NCBI RefSeq assembly: GCF_030936135.1
Contig: NC_082596.1
Coordinates: 1,216,155 to 1,280,154 of the forward strand
DNA: 64,000 nucleotides
DNA from: Gavia stellata
Lineage: Eukaryota; Chordata; Aves; Gaviiformes; Gaviidae
Direction: 5' to 3'
Part shown: positions 42,644-54,449 of the stretch, piece after piece
How positions within the stretch are numbered: the stretch's first letter is position 1
How the letters are laid out: the number at the start of each line of letters is the position of its first letter
Program-made: the position numbers and the translations under genes
The notes under the pieces: generated by a model
Database searches by the model: none
Seen by the model: the letters and a program-made list of their open reading frames with translations, nothing else
Told to the model about the DNA's origin: nothing

Positions 42644-43052
42644 CTGGTCCCCAAGTGCCCAAGGGGGTGACACAGCCTTTGCGCATGACGGTATTTTTCA
42701 GCAAGCAGGCGTTGCATGCCACAGCCTGGTGTTTAATGAGGTTGGACATGTTTTCCTTCCCACAGTTCTCCCTTTTTAATGTCCTCCTCTTGATTATGTG
42801 TCCACATGGCCCTGGCGGGAGCTTTTAAGTGAGAGTAGGTATTTGGGAGGATTTGCATGGAAGGTGTGTGTCAGAGTAATTGGCAGATGTGTCCAAAGCG
42901 TAGGAGAGGTGGGGTGTTGTCCCCGAGGTCATCCCGTGGCACTCGTGTGGTGTGGTTTGCGGGTGCGTTGTGAAGAGGGGCCTCATTTCCTTGCGGCCGT
43001 GGAAGGCTGTTCTGGGCTTTGTGGGTGTGCCGGTCATGAGGCGCTCCACTTC
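42644..43052. other. Promoter-proximal spacer of keratin copy 8
   Basis: Odd-type spacer; no gene. Confidence 0.6.
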
Positions 43053-43297
43053 ACAGAATCACAGAATCATCAAGGTTGGAAAAGACCTGTAAGATCATCA
43101 AGTCCAACCATCAACCCAACACCGTCATGCCCACTAAACGATTTCCTGCAATGCCACGTCCACACATTCCTTGAACACCTCCAGTGATGGTGACTCCACC
43201 ACCTCCCTGGGCAGCCTGTTCCAATGCTTCACCACTCTCTCAGGGAAGAAATTTTTCCTGCTATCCAGCCTAAAGCTCCCCTGGCGCAACTTGAGGC
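43053..43297 (-). mobile_element. Short CR1 LINE 3' end with CACTTC flanks
   Basis: Same insertion as 25886-26122; CACTTC at 43047-43052 and 43298-43303. Confidence 0.85.
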
Positions 43298-43440
43298 CAC
43301 TTCTATCGCGTTTGCTCTTTCCCCGGCTTGCTGCCATCTCGCTAAGCCTGTCTTTAGGCCTGGCCTTTCCCCTTGGGTGTGCTCTGTAGGTGTCCTGGTG
43401 CCCCTCTTGCTTTAAGGTTGTATCAAACCAAGCCACTTCC

Positions 43441-44900
43441 AATCATTTATGAGCGCTCATGTGTAACTGGGGAGGTCCCAGTTGACTGGAGGTTAGCAAA
43501 TGTGACGCCCATCTGCAAGAAGGGCCACAAGGAAAGGAGGGTCTGGGGAACTCCAGGCCTGTCATTGGTGCTCGGTTCCATGAAAGGGTATGGAGCAGAT
43601 CATCTTGAGTGCCATCACACAGCACAAACAGGACAAGGAGGTGATCAGGCCCAGTCAGGATGGGTTTGTGAAAGGCAGGTCCTGCTTGACTCACCTGATC
43701 TCCTCCTGTGACAAGGTGAGCTGCTTAGTGGATGAGGGAAAGGCTGTGGATGTTGTTTACCTGGACTGTTGTAAAGCCTTTGACACCATTTCCCAAATCA
43801 TTCCAGTGGAGAAACTGGCTGCTCGTTGGTTGGACGGGCATACTGTTTGCTGGGTAAAAAACTGTCTGGATGGCCGGGCCCAAAGAGTTGTGGTGAATGG
43901 AGTTAAATCCAGTTGGCGGCTGGTCACAAATGGTGTACCCCTGGGCTCAGTATTGGGACTAGTTCAGTTTAATATCAATGATCTGGACGAGGGCATCGAG
44001 TGCACCCCCGGTAAATTTGCAGATGACACCAAGTAGGGTGGAGTGTTGATCTTCTTGAGGGTAGGAAGGCTCTGCAGAGGGCTGTGGGCAGGCTGGATCG
44101 ATGGGCCAATGCCAATTGTATGAGATTCAACGAGGCTCAGTGCTGGGTCCTGCAGTTGAGCGACAACCCCATGCAACGCTACAGGCTTGTGGAGGAGTGG
44201 CTGGAAAGCTGCGCAGTGGAAAAGGACCTGGGGGTGTTGGTCAACAGCTGGCTGAATAGGAGCCAGCAGTGTGCCTGCATGGCCAAGAAGTCCAACGGCA
44301 TCCTGGCCTGTATCAGAAATGGTGTGGCCAGCGGGAGTAGGGAAGGGATTGTCTCCCTGTCCTCGGCGCTGGTGAAGCCGCACCTCGAATACTGCGTTCA
44401 GTTTTGCGCCCTTAAGTCTACAAGAAAGAGATGGAGGAGCTGGAGAGCATCCAAAGAAGAGCAACGGAGCTGGTGAAGAGTTGATAGAAGAAGACTGAGG
44501 AGGAGTGGCTGAGGGAACTGGGGTTGTTTGGCCTGGAGAAGAGGAGCCTCAGGTGCGACCTTATCGGTCTCTTCCACTGCCTGAAAGGAGGCTGTAACGT
44601 GGTGGGATTCAGTCTCTTATCCCTAGTAAGGAGTGATAGGATGAGAGGAAAGGGACTCAGGTTGCACCAGGGGAGGTTTTCATAGGATATTTAGAATGCT
44701 TTCTTCATTAAAAGGGTTGTCAAGCCTTGGAACAGGCTGCCCAGGGAAGTGGTTGAGTCACCATCCCTGGAGGTATTTGAAAGACATGTAGATGTGGCGC
44801 TTGGGGTGACTGTTTATTGGTGGACTTGGTAGTGTTAGGTTAATGGTTGGAGTCGATGATGTTAATTGTCTTTTCCAAGGTAAAAGTTTCTGTGATTGTA
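43441..44900 (+). mobile_element. CR1 LINE, RT and 3' end
   Basis: RT open at 43590-44036 up to motif C KFADDTK, then a TAG and frame change; 44084-44476 continues the RT in another frame. Confidence 0.87.
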
Positions 44901-45286
44901 TATGGGGCACCCTGCAAGGGCAGGTGAGTTTCTGGAGAGCCCATGAGTGTGGCAAGAGGCAGGGGAGGATTGGGGCCCTGGTGAGCGAGGGACTTTGGGG
45001 TTTTTACTTGAGGTGAGTACCGAGGGGTGAGATTCTTTCCCTGCATAGTGTTTGAGACGCAGAAAGAGAATTTGGAGATTGCCGAGGGGAGTTGTAGGCG
45101 AGCATGCAGCACGAGGCTGCAAAGCCATAGCCCTGGTGGTGGTGGGTGCATGCCAAAGGGTTGATGAATGGCCAGGCCTGCCTGGATTGAACTGAGGTGA
45201 GTGTTTTTCAGGCTGTTTGTCAGGCGAGCAGTGCTTGCTGAGGAAGATGAAGGGAGGTAGGACAGAGTGCTGTGCAACTGGGTGTC
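44901..45286. other. Ancestral spacer between CR1 copies
   Basis: As 16339-16727; no gene. Confidence 0.55.
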
Positions 45287-46056
45287 CGTAAGCCCACGGG
45301 GCCTGATGGGTTGCAACCAGGAATTCCAAGGGAGAGGGCTGATGGCCTTGGGAGGCCAGTGCTCATTGTCTTGGAATGGTGATGTGCCTTGGAACAGTTC
45401 CTGAAGACTGGTAGAGAGCTCGTATCTTGAAGAAGGTCAAGATGGAGGATCGTGGAAAGTAGAGGCTGGTGAGCTTGACCTCATTTCTGGGGAAGGTGAT
45501 TGAGGAAATCCTTCCGGAAAGCCCTGCCAAGCCCAGAAAGGGCCAGAAGGTGCTGGAGAGCGGTCGGCATGGATTTACAAAGGGAAAGTGGTGTTTGACC
45601 AAACTCTGTGCCTTCAAGGTTGAAGTGACTGGGTGTTGGATGAGGGGAAAGCAGTGGCTGTTGTTGAGCTGTACTGGAATGAAGCCTTTGTCAGTGTCTC
45701 CCACTACGTGCTCCTAGAGAAGCTGAGAAAGTATGGGTTGCGTAAGTGGCCAGTGAGGGGGAGTGCAAAGTGGCTGAAGGGCTGGGCCCAGAGCCTCGTG
45801 ATCAGCGGCAGGACAAGAGGCCATGTGCACAAGCGAAAAGAGATGGAATTCCGTGAGCAAAGAAGGCAAGGCTTTCCCAGAGTGAGGGTGGTCCAAGAGT
45901 AAAAGAGTTGGTGGAGTCTCTGTCCTTGGAGATACTGAAAACCCGAGTGGCCATGGCCCCAGACAACCTGCTGTAGGGGGCCGTACTTGAGCAGGGGGGT
46001 TGAAGCACATGTTCTCCAGAGGTTCCTGCCGAACTACATGATTCTGTGATTCTGTT
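45287..46056 (+). mobile_element. CR1 LINE, RT start joined to 3' end
   Basis: Same deleted CR1 as at 16728-17496. Confidence 0.8.
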
Positions 46057-46370
46057 GGCTGGGAGGGCGGGAGAGTCATTGTAGGGAAGAGAGTTAGTCA
46101 AGTGTGTGCTGGCATGGGGAGACTTTGTGAGAGGCGTACGAAGGCGAGCATTACTGCGTCAAAGCCTTTGCGCAAGTGGTGGGCTTGCGTAATGTTCTGG
46201 AAGCCACGGGGCACCGGTGTTGGTGGTGGCATATTTCGTAGGAGTGGTCTTGTTGACCCTTTCCTTTAACCCTGATGGAATTTTATGCCCTTTTTTTTCT
46301 TAGGTGAAGTTGGAATAGCCTTGGGAGAAGAAAGGAAGTGGAGGCATTTGAGGCTGGGATGCAGGAGAAT
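46057..46370. other. 3' flank of keratin copy 9
   Basis: Common flank type, closest to the flank of copy 4. Confidence 0.6.
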
Positions 46371-46376
46371 TTTATT
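46371..46376 (-). terminator. Poly(A) signal, keratin copy 9
   Basis: AATAAA on the minus strand (CTCAATAAAATTC), as in copy 4. Confidence 0.85.
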
Positions 46377-46614
46377 GAGGCAAAAGAGTGAAAATGCAGG
46401 AGCACCAAGTGGAGGGGAGCTGGTGTGAGGTGCAAAGAAGGAGGTGAGAGAAGAGGAGGAGGTCCATGACAGACCCCTTCCTTGCTTGGTGCCTTGAGAG
46501 GAGGAGCTGTGGACAGCAGGTCGATATGCCAGGAAGGGCCAGAAGTGCATCCTCAATCCATGCTGTGGCTTCCTGGGTGTCGGTGTTTGGTGTCAGGGGT
46601 AGTGGCGAGGGCCC

Positions 46615-46923
46615 TTAGCAGGGGTAGCAGCCTCTTCTGCCACCGAAGCAGCCCAGGCCTCCAAAGCCATAGCCGTAGCCGAAGCCTCCGGAGGAGACAG
46701 GCACTCCCTGGGAGCTGAGGATGTTGCCGACGGCAGCGGATGAGGAGGATCCGACGGCGGTGTTCTGTGGGAAGGAGCTGAGGATGGGTCCTGGCAGGGT
46801 GACGACCACGGTGGAAGGCTGGATGACGACGCGGGAGTCCTCGCACTGCCTGACACAGGGCTCGTTGCAGCTGTCAGCCAGCGGGGTGGGTCCGCAGGGG
46901 CGGCAGAGGTCGTAGCAGGCCAT
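46615..46923 (-). CDS. Feather beta-keratin, copy 9 (PSTVVV type, 102 aa)
   Basis: D17, PSTVVV core, and V76 (GVPVSSGG) shared only with copy 11; GYGYGF tail. Intron 46944-47152 (209 bp), TATA-like CATAAAA at 47217-47223, poly(A) signal 46371-46376. Its 3' flank, 3' UTR and intron are nearly identical by eye to those of copy 4, 28.5 kb away, while V76 links it to copy 11, so different parts have different closest relatives. The LTR block starts at 47751 upstream. Confidence 0.97.
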   Translation of the reverse strand: MACYDLCRPCGPTPLADSCNEPCVRQCEDSRVVIQPSTVVVTLPGPILSSFPQNTAVGSSSSAAVGNILSSQGVPVSSGGFGYGYGFGGLGCFGGRRGCYPC

Positions 46924-47216
46924 GTCTGTGGTGTGGAGGGTCCCTGGAAGAGAGGGTGTTGAGGAAGCGGAGGGGAATGGGTGTGCGAGGAGTGGTGTTA
47001 CAGGAGGGTGAGGGATTGGGGAGTCGTGGTGTGGGACTGTGGGGAGCGTGGTGTTGGGGAGGCGTCAGGACTGCTGAGTGTGGGGTCAGAGCGTGCTGGA
47101 AAAGATGGGCTAAGTGGGTGAGGAGAAGGAGGGGAAGGGGTTTCAGGCTCACCTTGTTGACTGCAGAGAAGAAGGCGTCAGGAGAAGTGTGTGAGGGAGA
47201 GAGGCTCTGGGCTGAC

Positions 47217-47223
47217 TTTTATG
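47217..47223 (-). promoter_or_regulatory. TATA-like box, keratin copy 9
   Basis: CATAAAA on the minus strand followed by GTCAGCCC. Confidence 0.75.
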
Positions 47224-47750
47224 CTGGTCCCCAAGGGGCGTGACCATCTTTGCGCATGCCAACATATTTCAACAAGCAGCTGTTATATGCCATAACCTCG
47301 TGATTAATAAGTTGGGGGCTGTTTTCCTTCCTGAAATTCTGCAATTTCCTGTCCTCCTCTTGAGGACATGTCCGCTTGGCCCAGGCGGCAGCTTTTAAGT
47401 GAGAGTATTAGAGGCCAAAGGCTGGTGTTGATGGCACGTGTCAGGGCAGGTAGAAGTCATGACCAAAGCATAATAGAGATGGGGTGTCGTCAGTGATGTC
47501 ATCCCGTGGCACTCGTGTGGTGTGGTTTGCGGGTGCGTTGTGAAGAGGGGACCCCATTTCCTCGCCTCTCTGTCAGGCTGGTCTGGGCTTTGGAGGTGTG
47601 CCAGGCGTGAGGCGCTGCCCCTTCCAATGTGTTCGGTCACTCCACACACTGCTGCCAACTCGCTAAGTCTGTCTTTAGGCCTGGCCTTTCCCGTTGGATG
47701 TGCTCTGTGGGTGCCTTGGTGCCCCTCTTGCTTGTAGGCTTTTAGGTGGG
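47224..47750. other. Promoter-proximal spacer of keratin copy 9
   Basis: Even-type spacer; no gene. Confidence 0.6.
47364..47373. promoter_or_regulatory. GGACATGTCC palindrome, copy 9
   Basis: Perfect palindrome 141 bp from the TATA-like box. Confidence 0.33.
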
Positions 47751-48746
47751 TGTGTTGGGTTTTCATGGCAAGGTTTTGGTAGCGAAGGGGCTACAGGGGT
47801 GGCTTCTGTGAGAAGGCTCCAGAAGCTTCCCCAGTGTCTGATAGAGCCAATGCTGGGTAGGTCCAAGATGGAGCTGCTAGTGGCCAAACGTGAGCCAATC
47901 AGCAACAGTGGTAGCGCCTCTGTGCTAAACATATTTGCTAAGGGGAAAAATCTGCTGCGCTATATTAACTGGATGAGAGAAGGGAGAAGGCGCTGGAGCA
48001 GAGATTCCCTGCAGCCTGTGGTGAAGACCATGGTAGAGCAGATTGTCCCCCTGCAGCCCATGAAGGTCCATGGTGGAGCAGACATCCACCTGCAGCCCAT
48101 GGGGGACCTGACACCGGAGCAGGTAGATGCATCCGAAGGAGGCTGTGACCCCATGTATAGCTCTGCTGGAGCAGGTCTTCTAGCCGGACCCGTGACGCCA
48201 CGGGCGACCCACGCTGGAGCAGTCCGTTCCTGAGTGTCTGCACCTCGTGGAAAGGAGCCATGCTGGAGCAGTTTGTGAATAACTGCAGCCTGTGGGAAGG
48301 AGCCATGTTGGAGAAGTTTGTGAAGGACTGTCTCCCATGGGTGGGACCCCACTTTGGAGCAAGGCGGGAGTGTGAGAAGGAAGGATTGGCAGAGATGAGT
48401 GATGGCCTGACCACAACCCGCATTCCCCGTCCCCCTGCGCCGCTGGGGAGGAGGAGGTAGAGAATTTGGGAGTGCAGTTGAGGCCAGAAGAAGGGAGGGA
48501 TGGCAGGAAGGTCTTTTAGGTTTTATTATTAAATTTGATTTTTTTTCTCATTATCGTACTCTTAATTTCGATTGTCAATACGTTAAATTAATTTTTCCCT
48601 TGACAGTAATTGGTGAGTGATCTACCGTGTCCTTATCTCGACCCAGGAGCCCTTGGTGTATTTGTCTCCCCCTGTCCAGCTGAGGAGAGGCAGTGATAGA
48701 GCGGCTTGGTGGGCACTGGGCATCCAGCCCAGGTGAACCCACCACA
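47751..48746 (+). mobile_element. Solo LTR of an avian endogenous retrovirus (block copy D)
   Basis: Same family and junctions as copy A; 996 bp; relic. Confidence 0.75.
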
Positions 48747-49260
48747 GAGCCCCACCTTCCCAGCAGAGCAGGGTCAGGGGCTTGTTCCTGCACCTGGTGC
48801 TCAGTGCCCCATGCTGTGGTGCAGGGTCCCCACGGTGAGGAGGATGGTGAGCTCACAGAGGGGGCTCTCTGTGTGACCTCAGAGCAGAGGGATGGTGGCT
48901 TGGGGTCCCCTGCACAGGTGGTCCAGGGACCCTGCAGCAGAGGGGATGGTGGTCGGGAGACTCTTGCATGGGTCCCTGCAGTGAAGAGGGGATGGTGGTG
49001 TGGGGATCCCCCCAAGGGTTCATTTGGGGACCCCACAGCAAGGTGAGACCGTGGCCTGGGGACTCCCATATCGCTGGAAGCTGGGCACGGTGACACGGGA
49101 CCCTGTGTGTGTGGCCCTGGCACCCCGCCGTGAAGGAAGATGGTGTCATGGGGACTGCCAGGAGATTGGTCTGGGGAACACAGCAAGGGGGGACAGGACA
49201 GGGGACCCTGCGTGGGTGTCCCTGGCACCCTGCAGCAAGGGCAAGAAGTGCAGGGTCTGT
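48747..49260. repeat. Decayed GC-rich minisatellite (copy D)
   Basis: As copy A. Confidence 0.6.
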
Positions 49261-49564
49261 TGATGTATTTATTGATGTCAGATTTATTTGGGGGGTGTTA
49301 TTTAATCAGGGCATTTTCCCTCCCTCTCGCCCCTCTGAGGTCTCTAACTTCTTCCGTGTGAGGGGTTTGGGTTGGGTTTTGGCAGCATTTCTACTCATTC
49401 ATTCCCTCGTTCACCTCCCACCCCTCCCAGCAGTTGTTTTGGGGGCTGTTTTGTGAAGATTACCTATTTATTGGACTGGAGGTGTTGATTTTGGGGTGCT
49501 GAGAGTGGCCTTCTGGAAGCTTCCAGGAGCTTCTGCAGCAGCTGGTGCCTGTCAGCCATCCCCT
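49261..49564. other. Unique spacer between minisatellite and CCAAT cluster (copy D)
   Basis: As 10791-11094, with a private cluster of changes near 49281-49295. Confidence 0.5.
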
Positions 49565-49808
49565 GATTGGCAGGTTGTTAGCTGCCTCCCGATTGGCAGG
49601 TTGTTAGCTGCCTCCCGATTGGCTGGTCGCTGAGGGTGCTGAGGCAGTGCCTGGCTGTGGTGAGGGAAGGCTGCGGCCGCGGGGCTGAGGCTGGTGAGCT
49701 CTGGGAGAGCTGGTGAGGCCCGTGAGAGGCCCAGGGGGAGCGGGAGCGGCAGGCAGGGGAGGCTGGGAGTGACCGCCTGTGGGGTCTTTCTTTGGGCTGA
49801 GTGCCGAG
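49565..49808. promoter_or_regulatory. Triple inverted CCAAT array with GC-rich tail (copy D)
   Basis: GATTGG at 49565, 49591 and 49617; continues into ancestral spacer as in copy A. Confidence 0.4.
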
Positions 49809-49949
49809 GGCTGAGGCCATTTCTCTGCGCAGTGTTCGTGGGGCCAGAGCGGGAGTGGACATGGTGGAGGGGAAATGGGAGGGGCGCATGCTGGGCTGTG
49901 CGCCTGAGAACCTCGAGGTGCTGTTTGTGTGCGGAAGGTTTGATGGAGC
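49809..49949. other. Ancestral spacer continuing past the CCAAT block
   Basis: As 11339-11479. Confidence 0.55.
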
Positions 49950-51395
49950 AGAATAGACTAGAGTAGAGCAGTCCAGTTGGAAGGGACCTACAAGGATCAT
50001 CTAGTCCAACTGCCTGACCACTTCAGGGCTGACCAAAGGTCAAAGCATGTTATTAAGGTCATTGTCCAGATGCCTCTTAAACACTGACAGGCATGGAGCA
50101 TTGACTGCTTCTCTAGGAAGCCTATTCCAGTGTTTGACCACGGTCTCTGTAAAGAAATTCTTCCTAATGTCGTCTGAACCAACCCTGATGCAGCTTTGAA
50201 CGATTCCCATGTGTGCTGTCGCTGGGTCCAAGGGAGAAGTGATCAGCACCTCCCTCTCCCCTTCCCCTCCTCAGGAAGCTGCAGAGAGCAATGAGGTCAC
50301 CCGTCGGCCTCCTCCAAACTAGGCAAACCCAAAGTCCTCAGCCCCTCCTCACAGGACATGCCTCCCAGCCCTGTCACCACCTTTGTTGTCCTCCTCTGGA
50401 TGCTTTCAAGGACCTTCAGATCCCTCTTAAATGGTGAGGCCCAGAACTGCTCACAGTACTCAAGGTGAGGCTGTACCAGCGCTGAATACAGCGGGACAAT
50501 CCCCTCTTTTGACCGGCTGGTTATGGTGTGTTTGACGCACCCCAGGATGGGGTTTGCCCCCTCGGCTGCCAGGGCACACAGCTGCCTCCTGTTGAGCCTG
50601 CTGTCAGCCAGCACCCCCAGATCCCTTTCTGCGGGGCTGCTCTCCAGCCTCTCCTCTCCCAGTCTGTGCTTGTGCCCGGTGTTACTGCGTCCCAGGTGCA
50701 GAATCTGGCATTTGTTCTTGTTAAATTTCATACCGTTGGGCAATCATCAATGCTCCAATCTCTCTAGATCCGTCTGCAAAGCCTCTTGTCCCTCAAGAGA
50801 GTCAACAGCACCTCCCAGTTTGGTATCATCAGCAAACTTGCTAGTGGTGCATTCATCTCCTGCATCCAGATGGTTGATCAGAATCTTGGACAGAACTGGC
50901 CCTAGAACGGAGCCCAGAGGCACACCCCTGGTGACTGGTCGCCAGCCTGATGTAGCCCCATTCCCTACAACCCTTTGAGCTCTGCCCTTCAGCCAGTTCT
51001 TCACCCAGGGCAGCGTGTACCTGCTCATCTCACAGCTGGACATCATGTCCAGAGGGATGCTGTGAGGGACAGGATCAAAAGCCCTCCTAAAATCCAGAAA
51101 AACTACATCCACCACCTTCCCTTCATCGACAGTGCAGGTGACCTTATTGTAGAAGGCTATGAAATGAAACAGGACGTTTCCTTAGTGGACCCATACTCAC
51201 TGTTGCTGATTATTGCCTTGTCCTTTGAACGCCTTTCAGTAGCACCCAGTAGGATCTTCTCCATCATTTTTCTAGGTCCTGAGTTTAGACTAAGAGGTCT
51301 GCAGTTTCCTGGCTCTTCACTGACACCCTTTTTATAAGTTGGAATAACGTTGGCTGGCTTGCAGTCAGTGAGGACCTCTCCAGAGTCCCAAGACC
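49950..51395 (-). mobile_element. CR1 LINE, minus, most complete copy of this insertion
   Basis: Open RT pieces at 50297-50743 (C-terminal half, LGEERLESSPAERDLGVL) and 50747-51115 (motif [10 protein letters not shown], motif [10 protein letters not shown], motif [11 protein letters not shown] intact), then the N-terminal region to 51395. Not internally deleted as its counterparts at 5365 and 11480 are. Confidence 0.88.
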
Positions 51396-51626
51396 TGCCC
51401 AAATTCAGCGTAACTGTGTCTTGGGGGTTCTTTGCCACGTGGGATGTGCTTGTTGGTGAGGAAGGCGAGGTGAGGCAGGAAGGGTATCTGTGCATCTGTG
51501 TTGATGGGTGCTGGAGTGCCTGGCAGGGAAGAGTCACGCTGGGCCAATTCAGGGCTGGGCTAGGGGTGCCAGTGGAATCACGTCTGCCCCCCATAAAGGG
51601 AGGGTTGTGTAAGTGGATGTGCATAA
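51396..51626. other. Spacer between two CR1 copies
   Basis: As 5806-6015. Confidence 0.5.
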
Positions 51627-52470
51627 GTCCATGGGGAAAGATGGTTTGAACCCACGATTGCTGCGGGCGCTACCCGATGTCCTTGCACTGGACATAGAAG
51701 AATCTGCTGGAGTTGAGTAAGGGGAGGTGCAAAGTCCTGTTCCTGGGGAGGCAACATTCCAGGTAGCAGGAGTGGCTGGGGGCATATTGGATAGAAAGCA
51801 GCTTAGCAGAGAAGGCGCTTGTGGCCCTGGTGGAAAACAAATGTAGCAAGAGGTAGAAAAGGACCCTGCTGCAAAATGGGGCCACCAGCCTCCAGTGCGT
51901 CATTAGGAAAAGCGTTGGCAGTAGGTTGAGGGAGGTGACCCTTCGTGTCTCCTCAGCACTGGTGAGGTCCCATGTGGGGTGCTGTGTGCAGTTCTGGTGT
52001 TCCCAGTGGAAGAAGGACATGAACGTAGTGGAGCAAGACCAGTGCAGGGCCACCAAGATGCTGAAGTGGCAGAAGCGTCATTCCTATGAGGAGAGGCTGA
52101 GGAGCTGGCATTCCTAATCTAGGAGGCAAAGAATGTGCAGGGGTTCTGTCATCAATGTGTATAAATCCCAGACGGGAGGGAGTGAAGTTGAGGGAGCGTG
52201 GTTCTTCTGAGTAGTACGCACGACCAGGACAAGAGTCCTTGGGCACAAGTAGAGAACACATGGCATTGCATGGGCGAAGAAGGCAAGTCTTTTCCAGAGT
52301 GAGGGTGGTCAGAGAGTGGAAGAGGTGGTGGAGTCTCCCTCCTGGGAGATACTGAAAACCAACCAGCCATGGTCCCAGACAACCTGCTGTGGGTGGTCGT
52401 GCTTCAGCAGTGGGTTGAAGCACATGATATCCAGAGGTTCCTGCCGAACTACATGTTTCTGTGATTCTGT
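51627..52470 (+). mobile_element. Old CR1 LINE with RT core deleted
   Basis: Same insertion as 12714-13560. Confidence 0.75.
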
Positions 52471-52765
52471 TGGCTGGGAGGGCATGAGAGTCATTGTAGG
52501 GAAGAGAGTTAGTCAAGGGTGTGCTGGCATGGGGAGACTTTGTGAGAGGCATACGAAGGTGAGAATTATTGCGTCAAAGCCTTTGTGTAAGTGGTGGGTG
52601 GGCTTGTGTCATGTTCTGGAAGCCCTGAGGCACCGGCGTTGGTGGTGCCATGTTTCATGGGAGAGGTGGTGTTGTCCTTTTCCACCAACCGTGATGGGCT
52701 TTTAAGCCCTGTTTCTTCTTGGGTGAAGAAAAGTGGAGGCATTTGAGGCTGGGATGCAGGAGAAC
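52471..52765. other. 3' flank of keratin copy 10
   Basis: Common flank type; no gene. Confidence 0.6.
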
Positions 52766-52771
52766 TTTATT
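52766..52771 (-). terminator. Poly(A) signal, keratin copy 10
   Basis: AATAAA on the minus strand (CTCAATAAAGTTC). Confidence 0.85.
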
Positions 52772-53041
52772 GAGGCAAAAGAGTGAAAATGCAGGAGCAC
52801 CATGTGGAGGGGAGCTGGTGTGAGGTGCAAAGAAGGAGGTGGGAGAAGAGGAGGAGGTACATGGGCCATGTTTCCAGGCAGCCCGGGCAGGCCCCTTCCC
52901 TGCCTTCTTGCTTGGTGCCTTGAGCGGAGGAGCTGTGGACAGCAGGTCAACGTGCCAGGAAGGGCCCGGAGGTGTGTCCTCAATCCATGCCGTGGCTTCC
53001 CGGATGTGGGTGGTTGGTGTCAGGGGTGTTGGCGAGGGCCC

Positions 53042-53350
53042 TTAGCAGGGGTAGCAGCCTCTCCTGCCCCTGAAGCAGCCCAGGCCTCCAAAGCCATAGC
53101 TGTAGCCGAAGCCGCCGGAGGAGATGGGCACTCCCTGGGAGCTGAGGATGTTGCCCACGGCAGCGGATGAGGAGGATCCGACGGCAGTGTTCTGTGGGAA
53201 GGAGCTGAGGATGGGTCCTGGCAGGGTGACGAGCACGGCGGGAGGCTGGATGACGACGCGGGAGTCCTCGCACTGCCTGACACAGGGCTCGTTGCAGCTG
53301 TCAGCCAGCGGGGTGGGTCCGCAGGGGCGGCAGAGGTCGTAGCAGGCCAT
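53042..53350 (-). CDS. Feather beta-keratin, copy 10 (PPAVLV type, 102 aa)
   Basis: Differs from copy 8 by a single residue (G58 here, R58 there); GYSYGF tail and CFRGRRGC are shared. The leader ends CACACATGG as in copy 3. Intron 53371-53579 (209 bp), TATA-like CATAAAA at 53644-53650, poly(A) signal 52766-52771. Its upstream CR1 shares an internal deletion with the CR1 upstream of copy 3, linking those two units. Confidence 0.97.
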   Translation of the reverse strand: MACYDLCRPCGPTPLADSCNEPCVRQCEDSRVVIQPPAVLVTLPGPILSSFPQNTAVGSSSSAAVGNILSSQGVPISSGGFGYSYGFGGLGCFRGRRGCYPC

Positions 53351-53643
53351 GTGTGTGGTGTGGAGGGGCCCTGGAAGAGAGGGTGTTGAGGAAGCGGAGG
53401 GGAATGGGGGTGCGAGGGGTGGTTTTGCAGGAGGTCGAGGGAGTGGGGAGTCGTGGTGTGGGGCTGTGGGGAATGTGGTGGTGGGGAGACATCAGGGCTG
53501 CTGAGTGTGGAGGCAGATCGTCCTGGAAGAGGCAGGCCAGCTGCGTCTAGAGAAGGAGGGGAAGGGGTTTCAGGCTCACCTTGTTGACCGCAGAGGAGAA
53601 GGTGTCAGGAGAAATGTGTGAGGGAGAGAGGTGCTGGGCCGGC

Positions 53644-53650
53644 TTTTATG
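53644..53650 (-). promoter_or_regulatory. TATA-like box, keratin copy 10
   Basis: CATAAAA on the minus strand followed by GCCGGCCC. Confidence 0.75.
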
Positions 53651-54059
53651 CTGGTCCCCAAGTGCCCAAGGGGGTGAGGCAGCCTTTGCGCATGACGGTA
53701 TTTTTCAGCAAGCAGGCGTTGCATGCCACAGCCTGGTGTGTAATGAGGTTGGACATGTTTTCCTTCCCACAGTTCTCCCTTTTTAATGTCCTCCTCTTGA
53801 TTATGTGTCCACATGGCCCTGGCGGGAGCTTTTAAGTGAGACTAGGTATTTGGGAGGATTTGCATGGAAGGTGTGTGTCAGAGTAATTGGCAGATGTGTC
53901 CAAAGTGTAGGAGAGGTGGGGTGTTGTCCCTGAGGTCATCCCGTGGCACTCGTGTGGTGTGGTTTGCGGGTGCGTTGTGAAGAGGGGCCTCATTTCCTTG
54001 CGGCCCTGGAAGGCTGTTCTGGGCTTTGTGGGTGTGCCGGTCATGAGGGTCTGCACTTC
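53651..54059. other. Promoter-proximal spacer of keratin copy 10
   Basis: Odd-type spacer; no gene. Confidence 0.6.
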
Positions 54060-54304
54060 ACAGAATCACAGAATCATCAAGGTTGGAAAAGACCTGTAAC
54101 ATGATCAAGTCCAACCATCAAACCAGCACCGCCATACCCTCTAAACGATTTCCTGCAATGCAACGTCCACACATTCCTTGAACACCTCCAGTGATGGTGA
54201 CTCCACCACCTCCCTGGGCAGCCTGTTCCAATGCTTCACCACTCTCTCAGGGAAGAAATTTTTCCTGATATCCAGCGTAAAGCTCCCCTGGCGCAACTTG
54301 AGGC
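54060..54304 (-). mobile_element. Short CR1 LINE 3' end with CACTTC flanks
   Basis: Same insertion as 25886-26122; CACTTC at 54054-54059 and 54305-54310. Confidence 0.85.
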
Positions 54305-54449
54305 CACTTCCATCGCATTTGCTCTTTCCCCGGCTTGCTGCCATCTCGCTAATCCTGTCTTTAGGCCTGGCTTTTCCCCTTGGGTGTGCTCTGTGGTTGT
54401 CCTGGTCCCCTCTTGTTTTAAGGTTGTATCAAACCAAGCCACTTCCAAT

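Larger units (their letters stand above)
41760..52765 (-). repeat. Higher-order keratin dimer unit, copies 8-9
   Basis: About 11.0 kb. The LTR block is followed by minus and plus old CR1 copies as in the copy 2-3 spacer. Confidence 0.85.
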